Shown here in pieces: positions 1 through 11,140 of a stretch of DNA of 64,000 nucleotides. The translations under genes were made by a program, and so were the position numbers. The notes under the pieces were generated by a model. It saw only the letters and a program-made list of their open reading frames with translations. It was not told the DNA's origin and did not search any database. Position 1 is the stretch's first letter. Each line of letters opens with the position of its first letter. The DNA is taken from NCBI GenBank assembly GCA_025200525.1, contig CM045758.1:59057649-59121648 (forward strand), read 5' to 3'. This stretch comes from Camellia lanceoleosa (taxonomy: Eukaryota > Streptophyta > Magnoliopsida > Ericales > Theaceae).

Positions 1-845
1 AATTGCTGGCCGACCACCATACCAAAGTGTCCTCTTAGATGTGTGCAACAAGGTTCCAAGGCCGGAAATTGGCAACACTGAAGCAGGAGCCACAACATAG
101 AGCTTGAAGGAGAGGCCCAAAAATGAAACCCTGAATCTCTGGCCGACCACCAACCCTTGAGGTCCTCCTAGATGCCCTCATCGCAGATATGTAGCTTTGG
201 TTGGAAGAAAATACCCCTAGGGTGTTCAACATTGGCCCGGAAGTGAGCAAAACGGGCTCCGGAGGAGCGAAACTGGTTATCTGGGATAATTGCTGGCCTC
301 CCACCCCCCAGTGATCTTCCTAATATTGAAACAGAGGTACCTGCCAAGTTTGAACAAAAACTAATGAGAAATGAACGTTCGGGGCCAAAACCGAGCAAAT
401 CGGGATCCCGAAAATGGGCTGCAGTCTGGGAAGTGGTATTCAAGAATAAGTGGGTATCTGCAACCCAGTGTCCCTCGGAATGACAAAACAGAGGTTCTGC
501 CAAAAATCGAGAAAACCGATGCAAAATGAATGCTCGGGACCAAAAGGCGGTTGGGTCCGAAAGACCGATTCTGAGCACCGAAAGTGGCATACGGCCACGA
601 AAGTGGGCATCGGGGCCCAGTGGTTTCTCGAAATGATAAAACAGAGGTTCTGCCAGAACCGAGAAAGCGGATCTGAAATGAATGCTCGGGGCCCAAATCA
701 CGCGGTCCGGTCGAAATGGGTCGCCGGGCACCGGAAGTGGTGTTCGGCTGCGAAGTGGGCATCAGGGGCCCCAGTGTTCCTCGGAACATTAAAACAGAGG
801 TCTCCGCCAAAAACCGGAGAAGTCGGAGATGGTTGGGCGATCCCG
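1..845. repeat. Degenerate tandem repeat, about 154-bp unit
   Basis: The phrase aaacagaggt(t)ctgcc recurs near 329, 485, 639 and 791, a spacing of 156, 154 and 152 bp. The neighbouring words 'aatgctcggg' and 'gaagtgggcat' recur in the same phase. Earlier units carry 'ctggccgaccacca' near 7 and 140 and a variant near 293. The array begins before the window. Tandem repeats like this are known in LTRs and UTRs of Tat-lineage gypsy elements. Confidence 0.75.
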
Positions 846-1157
846 AGCCGAGGCACACAGCCTAACGGCCCCGCAAACCGGAAGACTCGAAATGGGCAAA
901 ATGGCCTCTGCCACGCAGCGACTCACGGCCACCGGGAGATAATCTACGGGATCATTCCCTTCCCTCAGGAAAGAAAACAGAGAAAACCGAACCTGGTTCG
1001 CAAACCGAGACAAGGTAGAGAAGAGGGTTCGGAAGTCCGGAGGCAGGGCGCACGGCCGCAACCCTGAGACTTCTGAACAAGCACAGTATGCAACATCACC
1101 GAGCGCTCAACCGGTGACGTCTGAGTCTTAAGGCCGGTCAAAAATGGGGTGTCTACA
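1..1157. mobile_element. LTR-like GC-rich segment, cut by the window start
   Basis: The segment is far richer in G+C than the rest of the window and ends in TGTCTACA, an LTR-like CA terminus, directly before codons of a gypsy pol gene. The next five bases (gcaag, 1158-1162) could be a target duplication, but the left end lies outside the window. Open frames run through it on both strands, which is expected of GC-rich repetitive DNA, and none resembles a protein. Best reading: a 3' or solo LTR (or LTR plus UTR) of a Ty3/gypsy element inserted into another element's pol gene. Confidence 0.4.
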
Positions 1158-1159
1158 GC

Positions 1160-1297
1160 AAGTTAGGAGCAAATTTGGAGGGGCCATATAAAATCACTAG
1201 CCTTGCAGGCAAAGGGGCATACCACTTGGAGGACTTAGATGGCACAGCTTTCTCTAGACCATGGAATGCGGCCAACCTCAAGCTATTTTACTTTTGA
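1160..1297 (+). pseudogene. Ty3/gypsy pol C-terminal fragment (integrase tail)
   Basis: Reading from 1160 gives 45 residues and a natural stop at 1295-1297. They contain EGPYKITSLAGKGAYHLEDL followed by RPWNAANLKLFY. The pattern 'W/LEGPY-I---G-YHLEDLDG---RPWNA-NLK-FY' is characteristic of the end of plant Ty3/gypsy polyproteins, especially Tat/Athila-type elements. The rest of pol is not upstream: the frame runs straight into the LTR-like segment ending at 1157. The fragment fixes the orientation of the element as plus strand, so the antisense ORF at 4324-2282 lies on its 3' side. Confidence 0.8.
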
Positions 1298-1499
1298 AAT
1301 GTGATCTTTTCTACTTCTTTGATTTTTGTAACTTGGCCTTTTGGCATTAGATGTAATTTGTGATGTGTAATAGAAGATAGCCCATTCTTTCTCTTATACT
1401 ATGTGTTTCTGTACAAACATATTACAAGGGTATTAAGCTACTATGAGTGCCAAGGGCAAGTATTCAAAACCGGCCTGAGTTTTGCAGTACAAGCAGTTG

Positions 1500-1910
1500 T
1501 CTCGGTACGGGCTGAATTTGCTCTTTAAACCGAGTTGATTTCACTCGCCTGCCTAAAGCCGAGCTGACCTTGTTAACAGTTCGTGTTTTGCCCATTGCAT
1601 TTAGCTGATTTTGCTCATGGTTGACCAAGCTGATTTTTGTTCGCCATTGTATAGCTGATTTTGCTCATTACATCAAACTGACTTTGCTCATGATTTATCG
1701 AGCTGATTTTCACTCGCCGTTGTAAAGCTGATTTTGCTCATTACATTGAGCTAACTTTGCTCATTAAACCGAGCTGACCTTGCTCACACTGATCAAATAG
1801 CTGGTGTTATGTTCAAAGAATGTTTTAAATCGAGATGAGTTTGCTCATTAACCCGAGCTGATTTTGCTCATTAAAGTGTTTTCATCCCCGTGCTGATTTT
1901 GCTAGTTAGA
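1500..1910. repeat. Short degenerate tandem repeat (GAGCTGATTTTGCTCATT)
   Basis: About ten imperfect copies of a roughly 30-bp unit built on 'gagctgattttgctcatt' follow one another after the end of the gypsy pol gene. Variants include 'gagctaactttgctcatt' and 'gagctgaccttgctca'. The position between pol and the antisense ORF corresponds to the 3' untranslated region of a Tat-like element. No coding potential was seen from 1300 to 2280. A run of A occurs near 2228-2242. Confidence 0.7.
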
Positions 1911-2281
1911 CCCCTAACCAAGCTTAATTGACTCGCCCACAAGGTAGTTACCCTTCCCAAATTCTGAAAAAGGGTTTTGCATTTGTGCGGGTTTGAAAAG
2001 AAATCAACTCGGCCTAAAAAGATCATTACACTTGGAATGCAACAAGAAGATTTTATCTCTGCTATGTTCGGCTTGATGTATGAAACCGAGCGATAAATAT
2101 CTCGGCCAAATCAAAGAAAATGATAACAAGGCAAACAAAAATTCGAATACATGGCAAGTGAAAACTTTTCCATTTTTCATTAATAAAAAAGTGTGGTTAC
2201 AAAAGAGAGGTTCATAGTCCGGTTACAAAAAAAAAAAAAAAGGAAGAGAGACAGACATCAATCCAAATCCACAACATTCTC

Positions 2282-4324
2282 TTAGTTGGTCATGCCTACC
2301 TCAACATCTTTCTCTTCCACGTCGACCACCGTATCCAACTCATGCTCGGGCTCATGTTGGACTTGGTTTGCTCTTTCTTCAGACGCCTCAGGAGCACGAT
2401 GTTGGTCGATGTGTTGCACGGGTAAAGAATCCATCGCAATTGCCAGTTTTGCCTTTTCGATCAATTTCTGTTGCACAGTGCTGGCATAAGCTTGCATGTG
2501 GGGCAGAATGAACGTGGCTGGGGGATTTTTGAATATGTCAGTGTCTGGCCCAGGGCCAAGTTTCTCCACTACAGCTTTCCAGCCGCATTGGAAAAGATGC
2601 CCTTGGTCCCTTCCACTTGTCATTCATAAACTTTTTCACCCTCCACATAGCTGCGGTCTTCAGCATCATCAACCTGCTTCTCCAGCTCGACTTTGTGGGC
2701 TTTGCGGAGTTTGCATAGCTCGAAGATGTGTTTGTCCTTGGTCACTTGCAAGGAGTTTTGCTTATTCTCATCCGCCCTAGCCAGCCGTTTTGCGAGTTAG
2801 TCGCGCTAGGCCACCGCCTCCTCTTATGTGGTCTTCAACTTTTCCAGTTCGGCCATTTTTGTTTTATTATCTACAATAGCCTCACCCAGACTCTTCCAAA
2901 TAGAAATCATTCGTTCATGAGCAAGATAGTTTTTCTGTGTAGCCTGCAGAAGGACATCAGTTAGTACGGGGAACCGATCAATAACTTACAGAAAAACAAC
3001 GACAATAGAGGGACTTGATTACTTACCAGAACGATTGACTTTGCCGCCGATCGAAGGACTTTCAGATTAGACAGGTCGTCATGCTTCTTCATGTCCGCAA
3101 GGAGAAGTAAACCCTTGGTCATGTTAAAGCTGAGCAAATAGTCCTTGTCGACATATACTGAGTCAGCCACGGACACTACTCAGCCCTTGTATGTTAGTTC
3201 AAGCAACTAGACTAGGGAGGCAGTTGGTTGGATGGATTGCCCAGCAAGAGATGCAGTCTGGTCTCCCTGATTAGACGATGGTAGCTCAGCTGAATCCTCA
3301 TTAACCAGGCACCGCTTAGTTTGTGCCGATCTCGGTCTTTTCTTGGACCAACTAGTAGCTTGCTCGCTAACAAGAGCCAGCACCGGTCTCTTGCCTAGCA
3401 CGCTTGGTGCGGAGAATTGATACCCAGTAGCTTCCGCAGGTTGAGAGTCGCTCGACTCGCCTGTAATCATCGATTTGATAGCGCGAATTTTTGCCATCTC
3501 TTGTTCGGCGGTAAGGGGAACTAGTTTGATCGGTGGGAGAGTTGGATCTGGTTCTGGAGAAGTAGTGCGAAGAAAATCGGTGACCCGACTCTCGCGCGAT
3601 ACAGTATGTCTGTAACTCGGTTGGAATCCGAGCAGTTTTTGGGCTTCTCTTTCTTCCACCGGATACCGAAGAGCAACCTTTATAACCTCTTGGTTAACGT
3701 TGGAATAATCATCCGCTAAAAGTTTGTAATCTTCAAAAATAAAAGCAAATGTTAGATCAATCAAAACAAATCAAATCTGAAGAATTGAACTATGCTGTGA
3801 TGCTCACCAGCTCTCCCAAAATTTTTATGTATGTACTAGCCCGATATGGGCGCTTCGGTGTCTTCGTAATTCCCAGACACCCACAATAAGTCATCATCAT
3901 TCACCTCTTTGTCTGGATTGCCCTCTATGAGCTTTGCTTGGCCTTTTCTAACCTTGAGGTACCAGCAGAAGCCATCTTCATTTTTACCAAGGGTGTATTG
4001 GTGAATATCTCGGCAAGGCCGAGATTCAGGCCATGTATTTGGTTCAGCTCAGCCACGCCATTTATTATTTTGTACGTATTATTGGAAACTTGGGTGAGAT
4101 ACAACCTAGTTTGCCTCAAAAATTCATAGACCAAGGGTTAGGCCGGGGAAGCGTAAGTCGCCTTCCACAATAGACATGACCCTGAAGGGGCATTTGTCCA
4201 GCTTGCCCCAGGGGGTGTCTCCTTTCTTGGCCAACTCCAGATGGACATCGTCTAGGATGTTATACTCTCTACAGAATTCAGCCATTGCCCTAGGAGAGCT
4301 GACCATAAAATGGTATTTTCCCAT
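2282..4324 (-). pseudogene. Antisense ORF of a Tat-type gypsy element (Transposase_28-like), decayed
   Basis: Several minus-strand open stretches join into one recognisable reading path. It starts at 4324 (MGKYHFMVSSPRAMAEFCRE), shifts frame near 4140 (VYEFLRQTRLYLTQV), passes 'DDDLLWVSGNYEDTEAP', then runs from about 3764 (YPVEEREAQKLLGFQPSYRH) and about 3160 (DKDYLLSFNMTKGLLLLADM) into a Lys/Glu-rich coiled-coil stretch. It ends at 2282 in an acidic tail. Introns are likely near 3780-3800 and 2960-3020. Several internal stops lie around 2630-2830, all explicable by C-to-T changes. Proteins of the 'putative gypsy type transposon' family (Pfam Transposase_28) are known as extra antisense ORFs between pol and the 3' LTR of Tat-lineage elements, and position and strand here agree. 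The family assignment is from memory of the pattern, not a search. Confidence 0.55.
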
Positions 4325-4473
4325 CTATCTCGGTTTTATTTGCATAGTGAATTAGTTGGTAGCTCGGGCAAAATTGAGCTGCTTAGATTATTATTTGCTC
4401 AGTCTTTGACCTCACCGATGGGATGTTGATAGTTATTAATGAAATACTCCAACTTTGTGCAGATTCATCGACT

Positions 4474-5590
4474 GTTACGAAAATCAATTTTTCCCTCAAA
4501 CCACTCATTCATTTTCAATAAAAAACCATTTTTTTTCTTGAAATTTAACACTTTAAGGAAGGTTTTGATGTAAAATTGACCTCAAGGGGATTTTTTTTTT
4601 GCATTTTTTTTTGCATTTTTTTTTCTAGAATTTTTGGAAGTTGGCTGAAAATACCGATTATTGGTGCACAAAACTTGAAATAAAAATAGTTGTAAGAAAA
4701 TGTGGCAACCATAGGTAATTTTTGACTTCTCTTATGATGAAAACATGATAAATAATACACTGATAACTCATTTTTTTAGTTTGAAAGTGTTCCTTTAAAA
4801 ATGATACATGAAATGGATGAAAATTGATAACTTTGCTTCAACAAAGAAAAAATACAAGATAATCAACAAAGCTCAACCTCTTCTATTTAAACACAACAAC
4901 TCCATACATAATCATACAAAAACAATATTCTAAGCATCTAATATCATGTATTTAGTAGAGAAAAGAAAAGAACGGGTTGTGTTGTGATGTACTTATTTGC
5001 CTACGAATGGTGTATGCACGTTTTCCCATTTTTTTTCTTCCTCCTCCTCCCTAAGCTCTCACTTTTTCTCCTCTCTCTCTCTCCCTCTTGTTGAAAATAT
5101 GTGTGTGTATGTGGTTTTAGGTGTAAAAGTGTTGAGGGAGGTAGTCTATTTATAGAAAAAAAAAATGTGGTGAAAAGTCCAAAGTGCCCTTGGTTCCAAT
5201 GGAATGGAATAGTTTTGGATTTAGTTTGAATATAATGAAATATAGGATGATTAGGAGGTCTAATTAAGTGTTAAAGCATAATTTAGTTGTGGATTTGTTA
5301 AGATTGACCTAGATTGATATAGGGTACAAGACAAACTCCTAAATTCTAGGTACTTTAGTCAATATTCTTCCAAGATTCAAGCAATTTATTCCAAAAAGTA
5401 CACACCAATACACCTATATCTATATGGTTGGTCATGTGGGGTTGATTTTGAGAGATTTTTCAATTTAGGTCGGTCCTAGTTCTGCATTATTAAAAATTAG
5501 TGCAAGCGTTAGCACGGCAACGAGTGCACGGCCCTCAAAAGCTTTCGCGTACTAAACTTTTACACGGTTTTGGGTGTTAGACCAGTCGTG
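4474..5590 (-). mobile_element. LTR-like AT-rich insertion with minus-strand promoter
   Basis: This AT-rich block interrupts the GC-richer gypsy-derived DNA. On the minus strand it has a TATA box (CTATAAATAGAC, about 5145-5156) followed by a CT/GA-rich leader (about 5041-5095), as in plant LTRs. Its low-coordinate end begins TGTTACGAAAATC, the inverse of an LTR ending in CGTAACA. At the other end the minus strand reads TGGTCTAACACCC, like chromovirus LTR starts. No clear target duplication was found, so both ends are approximate. A solo LTR is the best guess. The open frame at 4545-4760 crosses poly-A tracts and is not supported. Confidence 0.35.
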
Positions 5591-7170
5591 AAATGTTAGG
5601 CCAATTTTGGGCCAAGTCCTAATTACTTGGCACTTATCTCGGCTAGATGAGACCCCCAAGTCTCCAGCATGGTGGTTGTCACATGGAAGATCCACAAACT
5701 AGTTTCGGCTCGGCTCAATCCTATTTGAGGATCTAAATTGGGACCTAGCTCGGTTTTTCCCAAAAATCAATCTTTTCATCCTAAAATGGAGGCCAAATAT
5801 AGAAGCTGAGGAAGATGAGGGGCACGATGGCCCCATGTGCGTTCTGGGTTTCAATTTTGCCTAATTTCTATAGATGCTAATCGATTTTACCTTGTGAGAG
5901 GAGCATTGGCAACATATCAACAGTCCGAAATAAAGAAGGTAAGTGAAGAACACAAAGAACACGAAAATGGTGATGAAAGTAAGAGGGACTTACAGATTTG
6001 AGTACCAAATCAAGCTCCAATCTACCTCGTCCTTCACCGTGATGCTCGATGAGATGGAAAACACTGGGAATGGTGCAAGCGAGAGTGACAACGGCGACAA
6101 CAATGGTGGAGAAGGCTGGGAAGGGTTTAGGGTTTTGCTCAAGGAAGATGAACAGTGATAAAGGGGGGGGGCACACCTTTCGTATATATGAATGATGCGA
6201 AAGGGCGCCAACCTTTCGAATTTTGGAGATAATGGGACAGCTGTAGGAATGCACGAAACCAATCAGGGAAGGCCATGTGGTGTTGAAAAGATGGTTTGTC
6301 AGTACGGCTGATTTATCGATGACAAGTCTACTGGCGCAATCCTCAATGACCGATCAAATCGGATAGCTCAGTTAGAATAGTATTCCCAATCACTCCCAGC
6401 TCGGATTGGATTAAGGGGCAATTGAGAGGGAGATTTGCACCAAACGAGTGGGCCAAGTTACGGCAACGCGGGATATGGTGTTGGGCGTTGCGAGGGCCAA
6501 AGACTCTGTGACTGACCGAACTGGACCAACGCAGCTCCCCGGCCCAATACGTTGGGCTGGGCAGACCGTCAACCAGAATGTGGAGGCATGCAGGTGCTCA
6601 ACGGAGCTATGATTCAGCGCAAACCGATATTCGGTTAGATCCGCACTGATGCGTTGGGCGGAGCTACGAAGAGTCCGGATTGACGTAGGGCCAAGACATT
6701 TTACGAGATAGCAGGGCGAGGCGAGATGCCGAACCGCGCACCCTACGACCAGTCAATTCAGATGGACCAGTTTGTTATGGCTCGGCCGTTCCAGACCGTT
6801 GTGATGTCTGCTTCTTCCAAGTGATAGCCCGATTGTGTAAGCCACCTGGACCAATGGTAAAGAAGGAAAAATCCACTCCTGGTATGCATCAATACCGTTT
6901 GGCGGTTCGACAAATACTTTTTGGAGGTTTTGGTCTCTACACGTGTAAGGAAGGTGAAGGGGAGAACAGTTGCCTGCCCAGAGAAGGACAACAAATGTAG
7001 TGCGCCCACAATCTCTGAGGTTGCATGGCCAGCCTAGAAAAAGAAAAACATAGAGACGTTAGAGGTAAGCAATCTGAGAAATCCCCAACTCTCTTTTCCA
7101 ATAGTGCTTTCTTCATTCTCCTTCTTCTTCTCCAAGTGTGCTAACTTGATCATCGTAGGGTTTATTCAGC
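5591..7170. other. Gypsy-derived UTR/LTR sequence, no supported gene
   Basis: GC content rises again, with Tat-like wording such as 'ctcggctagatgag' and 'accgatattcggttag'. On the minus strand, 6254-5877 is open and contains possible splice signals (GTAAGT near 5993). It could be a 5' exon or leader of the antisense ORF at 4324, separated from it by the inserted AT-rich block, but the translation is low-complexity and matches nothing I recognise. From 6420 to 7030 the sequence is GC-rich without a convincing ORF and probably belongs to an LTR. Confidence 0.35.
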
Positions 7171-7599
7171 AGCTCACCATCCTTCTGTTCCCAGGTTAAA
7201 CAACGTTACGTGAAGCTTGGATTTAAGGAGTACGGAGAACTGAGAATATTTCACCACCATACAGTAACTATCAAAATTATTCAAAACACCAACAGTTATA
7301 TAACAAACAAATATATGCATTGTGTTATTCAAATGATCACTGAAAGTAACTCTTCTAATAAGCATACATTTTATTTCTCTTTATACAAATCCAGCCATAC
7401 AGCTAAAATAATAACAATTAATTTCGGATGTAAATGCTGCTAATAAAGCACAATTTAAATATGTAACTAAAATGTTTAACATCAAATTAGATTTGTAAAG
7501 ACAAGGAACTAAATCACAAGTTATCTTAATTCATATTCTCTAATAGTCCCACACTTCTTGTTGTGATAACATAATGTTTTTTTTTTTTTTTTAAACTAA

Positions 7600-7739
7600 G
7601 GCCTCGTTTGGGAACAGACTATTTTAGTAACTTTTTGACTTTTTACGAAAAGATGTGCAGAAAAGTAGAGAGGTGATGTGACTAGTTTTAGTTAGCTTTT
7701 TGACTTTTTGACTAAAATAGCCAGTCTCCAAACGAGGCC
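7600..7739. mobile_element. Tourist-like MITE (PIF/Harbinger type), 140 bp
   Basis: The left end GGCCTCGTTTGGGAACAGAC and the inverse of the right end (GGCCTCGTTTGGAGACTGGC) match as imperfect inverted repeats that continue into 'tattttag', about 28 bp in all. The element is flanked on both sides by TAA (7597-7599 and 7740-7742), the usual 3-bp target duplication of Tourist/Harbinger elements. It has no coding capacity. A poly-T run (about 7577-7592) lies just upstream. Confidence 0.85.
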
Positions 7740-7742
7740 TAA

Positions 7743-8960
7743 ATCACAATAGCCGAACATGTTTTCTTTTGAAAACTGAAACGGAATTATAAAATAACAG
7801 ACATTACAGTCACCTCAAATATGAAGTATAATTTTAGTCCAGACAACTTATAAAATAATAAAAACAACCACACTATTAACACAATCTATAAACTTTTACT
7901 TTTAAATGTCTATAAATAACAATATTTCATCATTATTTTCCAGACCATAATACAGGCTAAGGAAAGCATTTATACATTATGCATACATATAGAAGCAAAC
8001 AAACAAACCATACCCATGTGCCTATATTTGAAATTCTATACCAAACAATTTAGTCAAAACGTAGAGTACATAGGATATCCTAGTTATGAATATAGAAAAT
8101 TTTACAGAATAGAAACTTCAAGAATAACAAATGTAAATTCAGATTGTAACTATTAATAGGAAATATTGAAGCTAAACTTTTAAAATAAAAAATATATTAC
8201 CATACTCAAAGTTTTATTAGAAAGCTTAGCAATATTTTGTGAGACTTCTGATTTTCCGAAAACAACATCATGAGCCATCAATTCCAAAACTAAACAAAGG
8301 AAAACGCATCACCTATCATACAACAGATTCAATAACACTTAAACTCAACATTTATCCCCTTATCAATTTTATAAGCACGTCTTTCTAGAAAATCAATACA
8401 GATTTATCACCGGCTTTAAATTGTTAGAAAAATGTTGTTTACTAATATAATTTAATTAATAAAATGTTTAAAAGATTTATGATAAATAAAATATGAAAGT
8501 AAGTAAATTCATATAGAGTAAGAAAGAGTTGGTCTGTGAGATTGAGAGGCGTGTAGTCACTATCCTAAATTGTTGTTCAGCCCCACATGAAGGTACAACC
8601 GAAGTGCAACGGCTGCAGGATACAATCCAAGTGCTCACAGTCTTTCTCATCCGATGTTTACATCTACTAGGAGGATATGAACGAGTCACAAACCATAGTT
8701 GCCCAAAAATTCATAAAATAGATAAAGTATTCTTATGTTAAAACTCAATATCTCATATACATGTGTCTTTTTATGTTTCTTGTGTGTGTCCTTCATTTAT
8801 GGGAAACATAGGATTATATAGGTGAAAATCTTCTAAGAATTAACACATGACAATTAATCATAATATAATTACAATAATAATAATATCTTTGTAACTAAAA
8901 TGTTTAAAACTAATATTGATGTTAATAACCGTCAAAATTAAATAGAAATAATTAATTTTA
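7743..8960. other. AT-rich intergenic DNA
   Basis: No supported gene was found. Overlapping opposite-strand frames at 8477-8741 translate to unrelated peptides and have no exon signals. No clear terminal repeats or tandem arrays were seen. Confidence 0.5.
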
Positions 8961-8966
8961 TTTTTA

Positions 8967-9501
8967 TTAAAATTCCAACACTTTCCACACCAGCCTATCC
9001 TGGACATAACGAGGAGCAGACTGGAGCAGATGAATGAGAGTAGAATGGTCATCAGTTTCCCAGGCATACAATTGTCTTCTAAAGGAAAACACCCACCCTT
9101 CTAAATTGGACCAACTAGCAAACATATCACAAACAGAGGACACTTTTTCCTGTGACAAGAAACAATCTAGGAAAAGCTACTTTTAAGCATACATCCCCAA
9201 TCCATTTGTCATTCCAGAAAGAGCATCTCCTTCCATTGCCAAGTTCAATGCTAACATTAGAATGGAAGAAATCAAAGAAAGTAGAGTTAGAAAGCACCAC
9301 TGCTAATATTTCAGTCCACACTGAACCCCTGAACTGAGTATCGACCGATGGTAACCAAGAATTAGCTCCATAATTATATTTACGACAGAGAATGTCTTTA
9401 CATAGAGCCTTTTCCACACTCCCAAACCTCCACCACCACTTGGTAAGGAGACATAAGTTCACATCGCTGAGCCTCCTAATGCCTAAACCTCCCATCTTCA
9501 A
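8967..9501 (-). pseudogene. L1-type LINE reverse transcriptase C-terminal fragment
   Basis: Reading leftward from 9501 gives KMGGLGIRRLSDVNLCLLTK, WWWRFG, then SVWTEILAV and GNGRRCSFWNDKW, and a final FPRLF. This is the classic order of the region after the reverse transcriptase palm in plant L1-type LINEs, leading into the zinc-binding reverse transcriptase domain. Near 9158 the frame shifts and continues with EGWVFSFRRQLYAWE and RYVQDRLVWKV. The element is truncated at both ends: there is no endonuclease, no catalytic YADD core and no poly-A tail. It is an old 5'-truncated insertion. Confidence 0.85.
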
Positions 9502-9608
9502 TCTTTTGCAACATAATAAAAAAATTTATGACTTTTGTAGTGAAAGAGATATGACATTTTGACTTGAAATTGTGTGAAATTAAAAATAAATAAAATAAAA
9601 ATAAAATA

Positions 9609-9640
9609 ACAAAGAAGAAGAAGAAGAAGAAGAAGAAGTT
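9609..9640. repeat. (GAA)n microsatellite
   Basis: About nine consecutive gaa/aag triplets occur in an A-rich context. They explain the poly-Phe frame on the minus strand. Confidence 0.9.
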
Positions 9641-9689
9641 ATGAAAGGCATACCACATGCACCTTTTTAATGGTGCATATCATAGCATC

Positions 9690-10291
9690 CCAACATTATA
9701 ACATTATTTTGATATGGAACATTGTATAAATTCTCTATTTATGAATTATTTTCCAATTTTTTGTTAGCTCCATTTTAGACTTAACAAATTTCTTGCCCCC
9801 CCCCCCCCCCCCCCCCCCCCACAAAAAAAAACAAAAACAAAAAAAGAATACAACCTAAACATAGATTTTAAACCAGAATAAATTCTCGTTCCATTAAAGG
9901 ATTTTTGGTATTCCTCCTCACATTTATTTACAAATCCATGTCCAAATATGAAGTCAAGTAAACCAAATTTGAATCCTTCCACAAAACTCATATAAAATAT
10001 CTCAAACAAGGATGAGTGGTTATGAAAACTGAAAAATAGTTCACTAAAGTCATCCATGCAGTTAATATGTATCACATCAATGACTTAAATGATCAGATTT
10101 GGGCATGACATGCAAAAAAATCCGTAAACCAAATTTGAATCCTTCCACAAAACTCATATAAAATATCTCAAACAAGGATGAGTGGTTATGAAAACTGAAA
10201 AATAGTTCACTAAAGTCATCCATGCAGTTAATATGTATCACTTCAATGACTTAAATGATCAGATTTGGACATGACATGCACAAAAATTCGT
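9690..10291. repeat. Unclassified dispersed repeat, copy 1, with internal 166-bp tandem duplication
   Basis: The stretch beginning 'taacattattttgatatg', with 'ctctatttatgaattatttt', 'cacatttatttacaaatc' and 'gaatccttccacaaaactca', returns in the same order at 15350-15860, so this is a dispersed repeat. A C-tract (from 9796) is inserted in this copy. Within it, 9960-10125 is repeated head-to-tail at 10126-10291 with only a few differences. The minus-strand frame through it (10075-9764) is a by-product. No terminal repeats or known protein domain allow a class to be named. Confidence 0.65.
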
Positions 10292-10309
10292 TGTTTGATT
10301 AATACTCGT

Positions 10310-10720
10310 GAGAGTTAACTTCTCTATCATTGTTGTTGGACTATTTACCGAAATAAATAAATAATTATAGAGTCGAAATAAATATAGGTAAGAATCATCA
10401 CTATGAAAAGATACTAGATTTACGTGGTTCGGTAAATTTATCTACATTCACGAATATTATCAATCATCCACTATATTAAATATTTATATATCACGTCTCC
10501 AAATATATGAACATGCAACAAATCGGAATGAGGCGCAGTAATCTCACTCTGTTTAAAGAGATTTAAGTTCTTCACGGTTGGTAAAAACTACCACGCCCCG
10601 ATGCAGCAGAATATCACATATTAGACTATTTTTCCCAAGATACAACAGCCCAACTTATAGCCTTGTTGACTCAACTAACCCTGCATAAGCAAGTGAATCC
10701 AAAACTCCACCAAAAAAAAA
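10310..10720. mobile_element. Possible LTR remnant
   Basis: The segment begins TGTTGTTGGACTATT and contains 'agatttacgtggttcggtaa', a wording common in plant copia/TRIM-type LTRs and leaders. It has no partner LTR, primer site or target duplication that I can find, so its identity and limits are uncertain. From 10720 to 11137 there is only AT-rich DNA. Confidence 0.25.
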
Positions 10721-11140
10721 AAATTATAGGTTGCCTAATTATTTCTGTATAAATACAATATAAATATATATATATAGATAGAGAGAGATACACTCACAGT
10801 TCTCCATATATATTATGAATGCACAAGCTCTAATTTATATACATACATAAGCAAATGAAGAGTCCTCATATTTAAGACAATAATGACTCAATTGAACTCA
10901 CCATATATAAATCATGTAACTCATAACCTTTCACATGAATTATATAGAACGTTCCTCACCTACATAATTAGCTAAGAGTAATAAACGTACACTCAAACCC
11001 TTTTAATTCACCATATTACATTATTATATAATTATAATTTGATTAACTACACTTTATAATAATTTTAATATTAAAATAACATAAGTATATTTATGCGCCA
11101 ACAATTGTAAAAGACAAAGTGCTTGTAAGTTAATTCAACT

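Noticed and set aside
168..1067. Long open frames on both strands (up to about 200 codons)
   Set aside because: They run through the GC-rich 154-bp tandem array, overlap each other on opposite strands and show no domain or codon-like pattern.
5877..6262. Overlapping minus-strand frames as a protein gene
   Set aside because: Low complexity, no conserved domain and possible splice signals inside. At most a 5' leader of the antisense ORF, so not listed as a gene.
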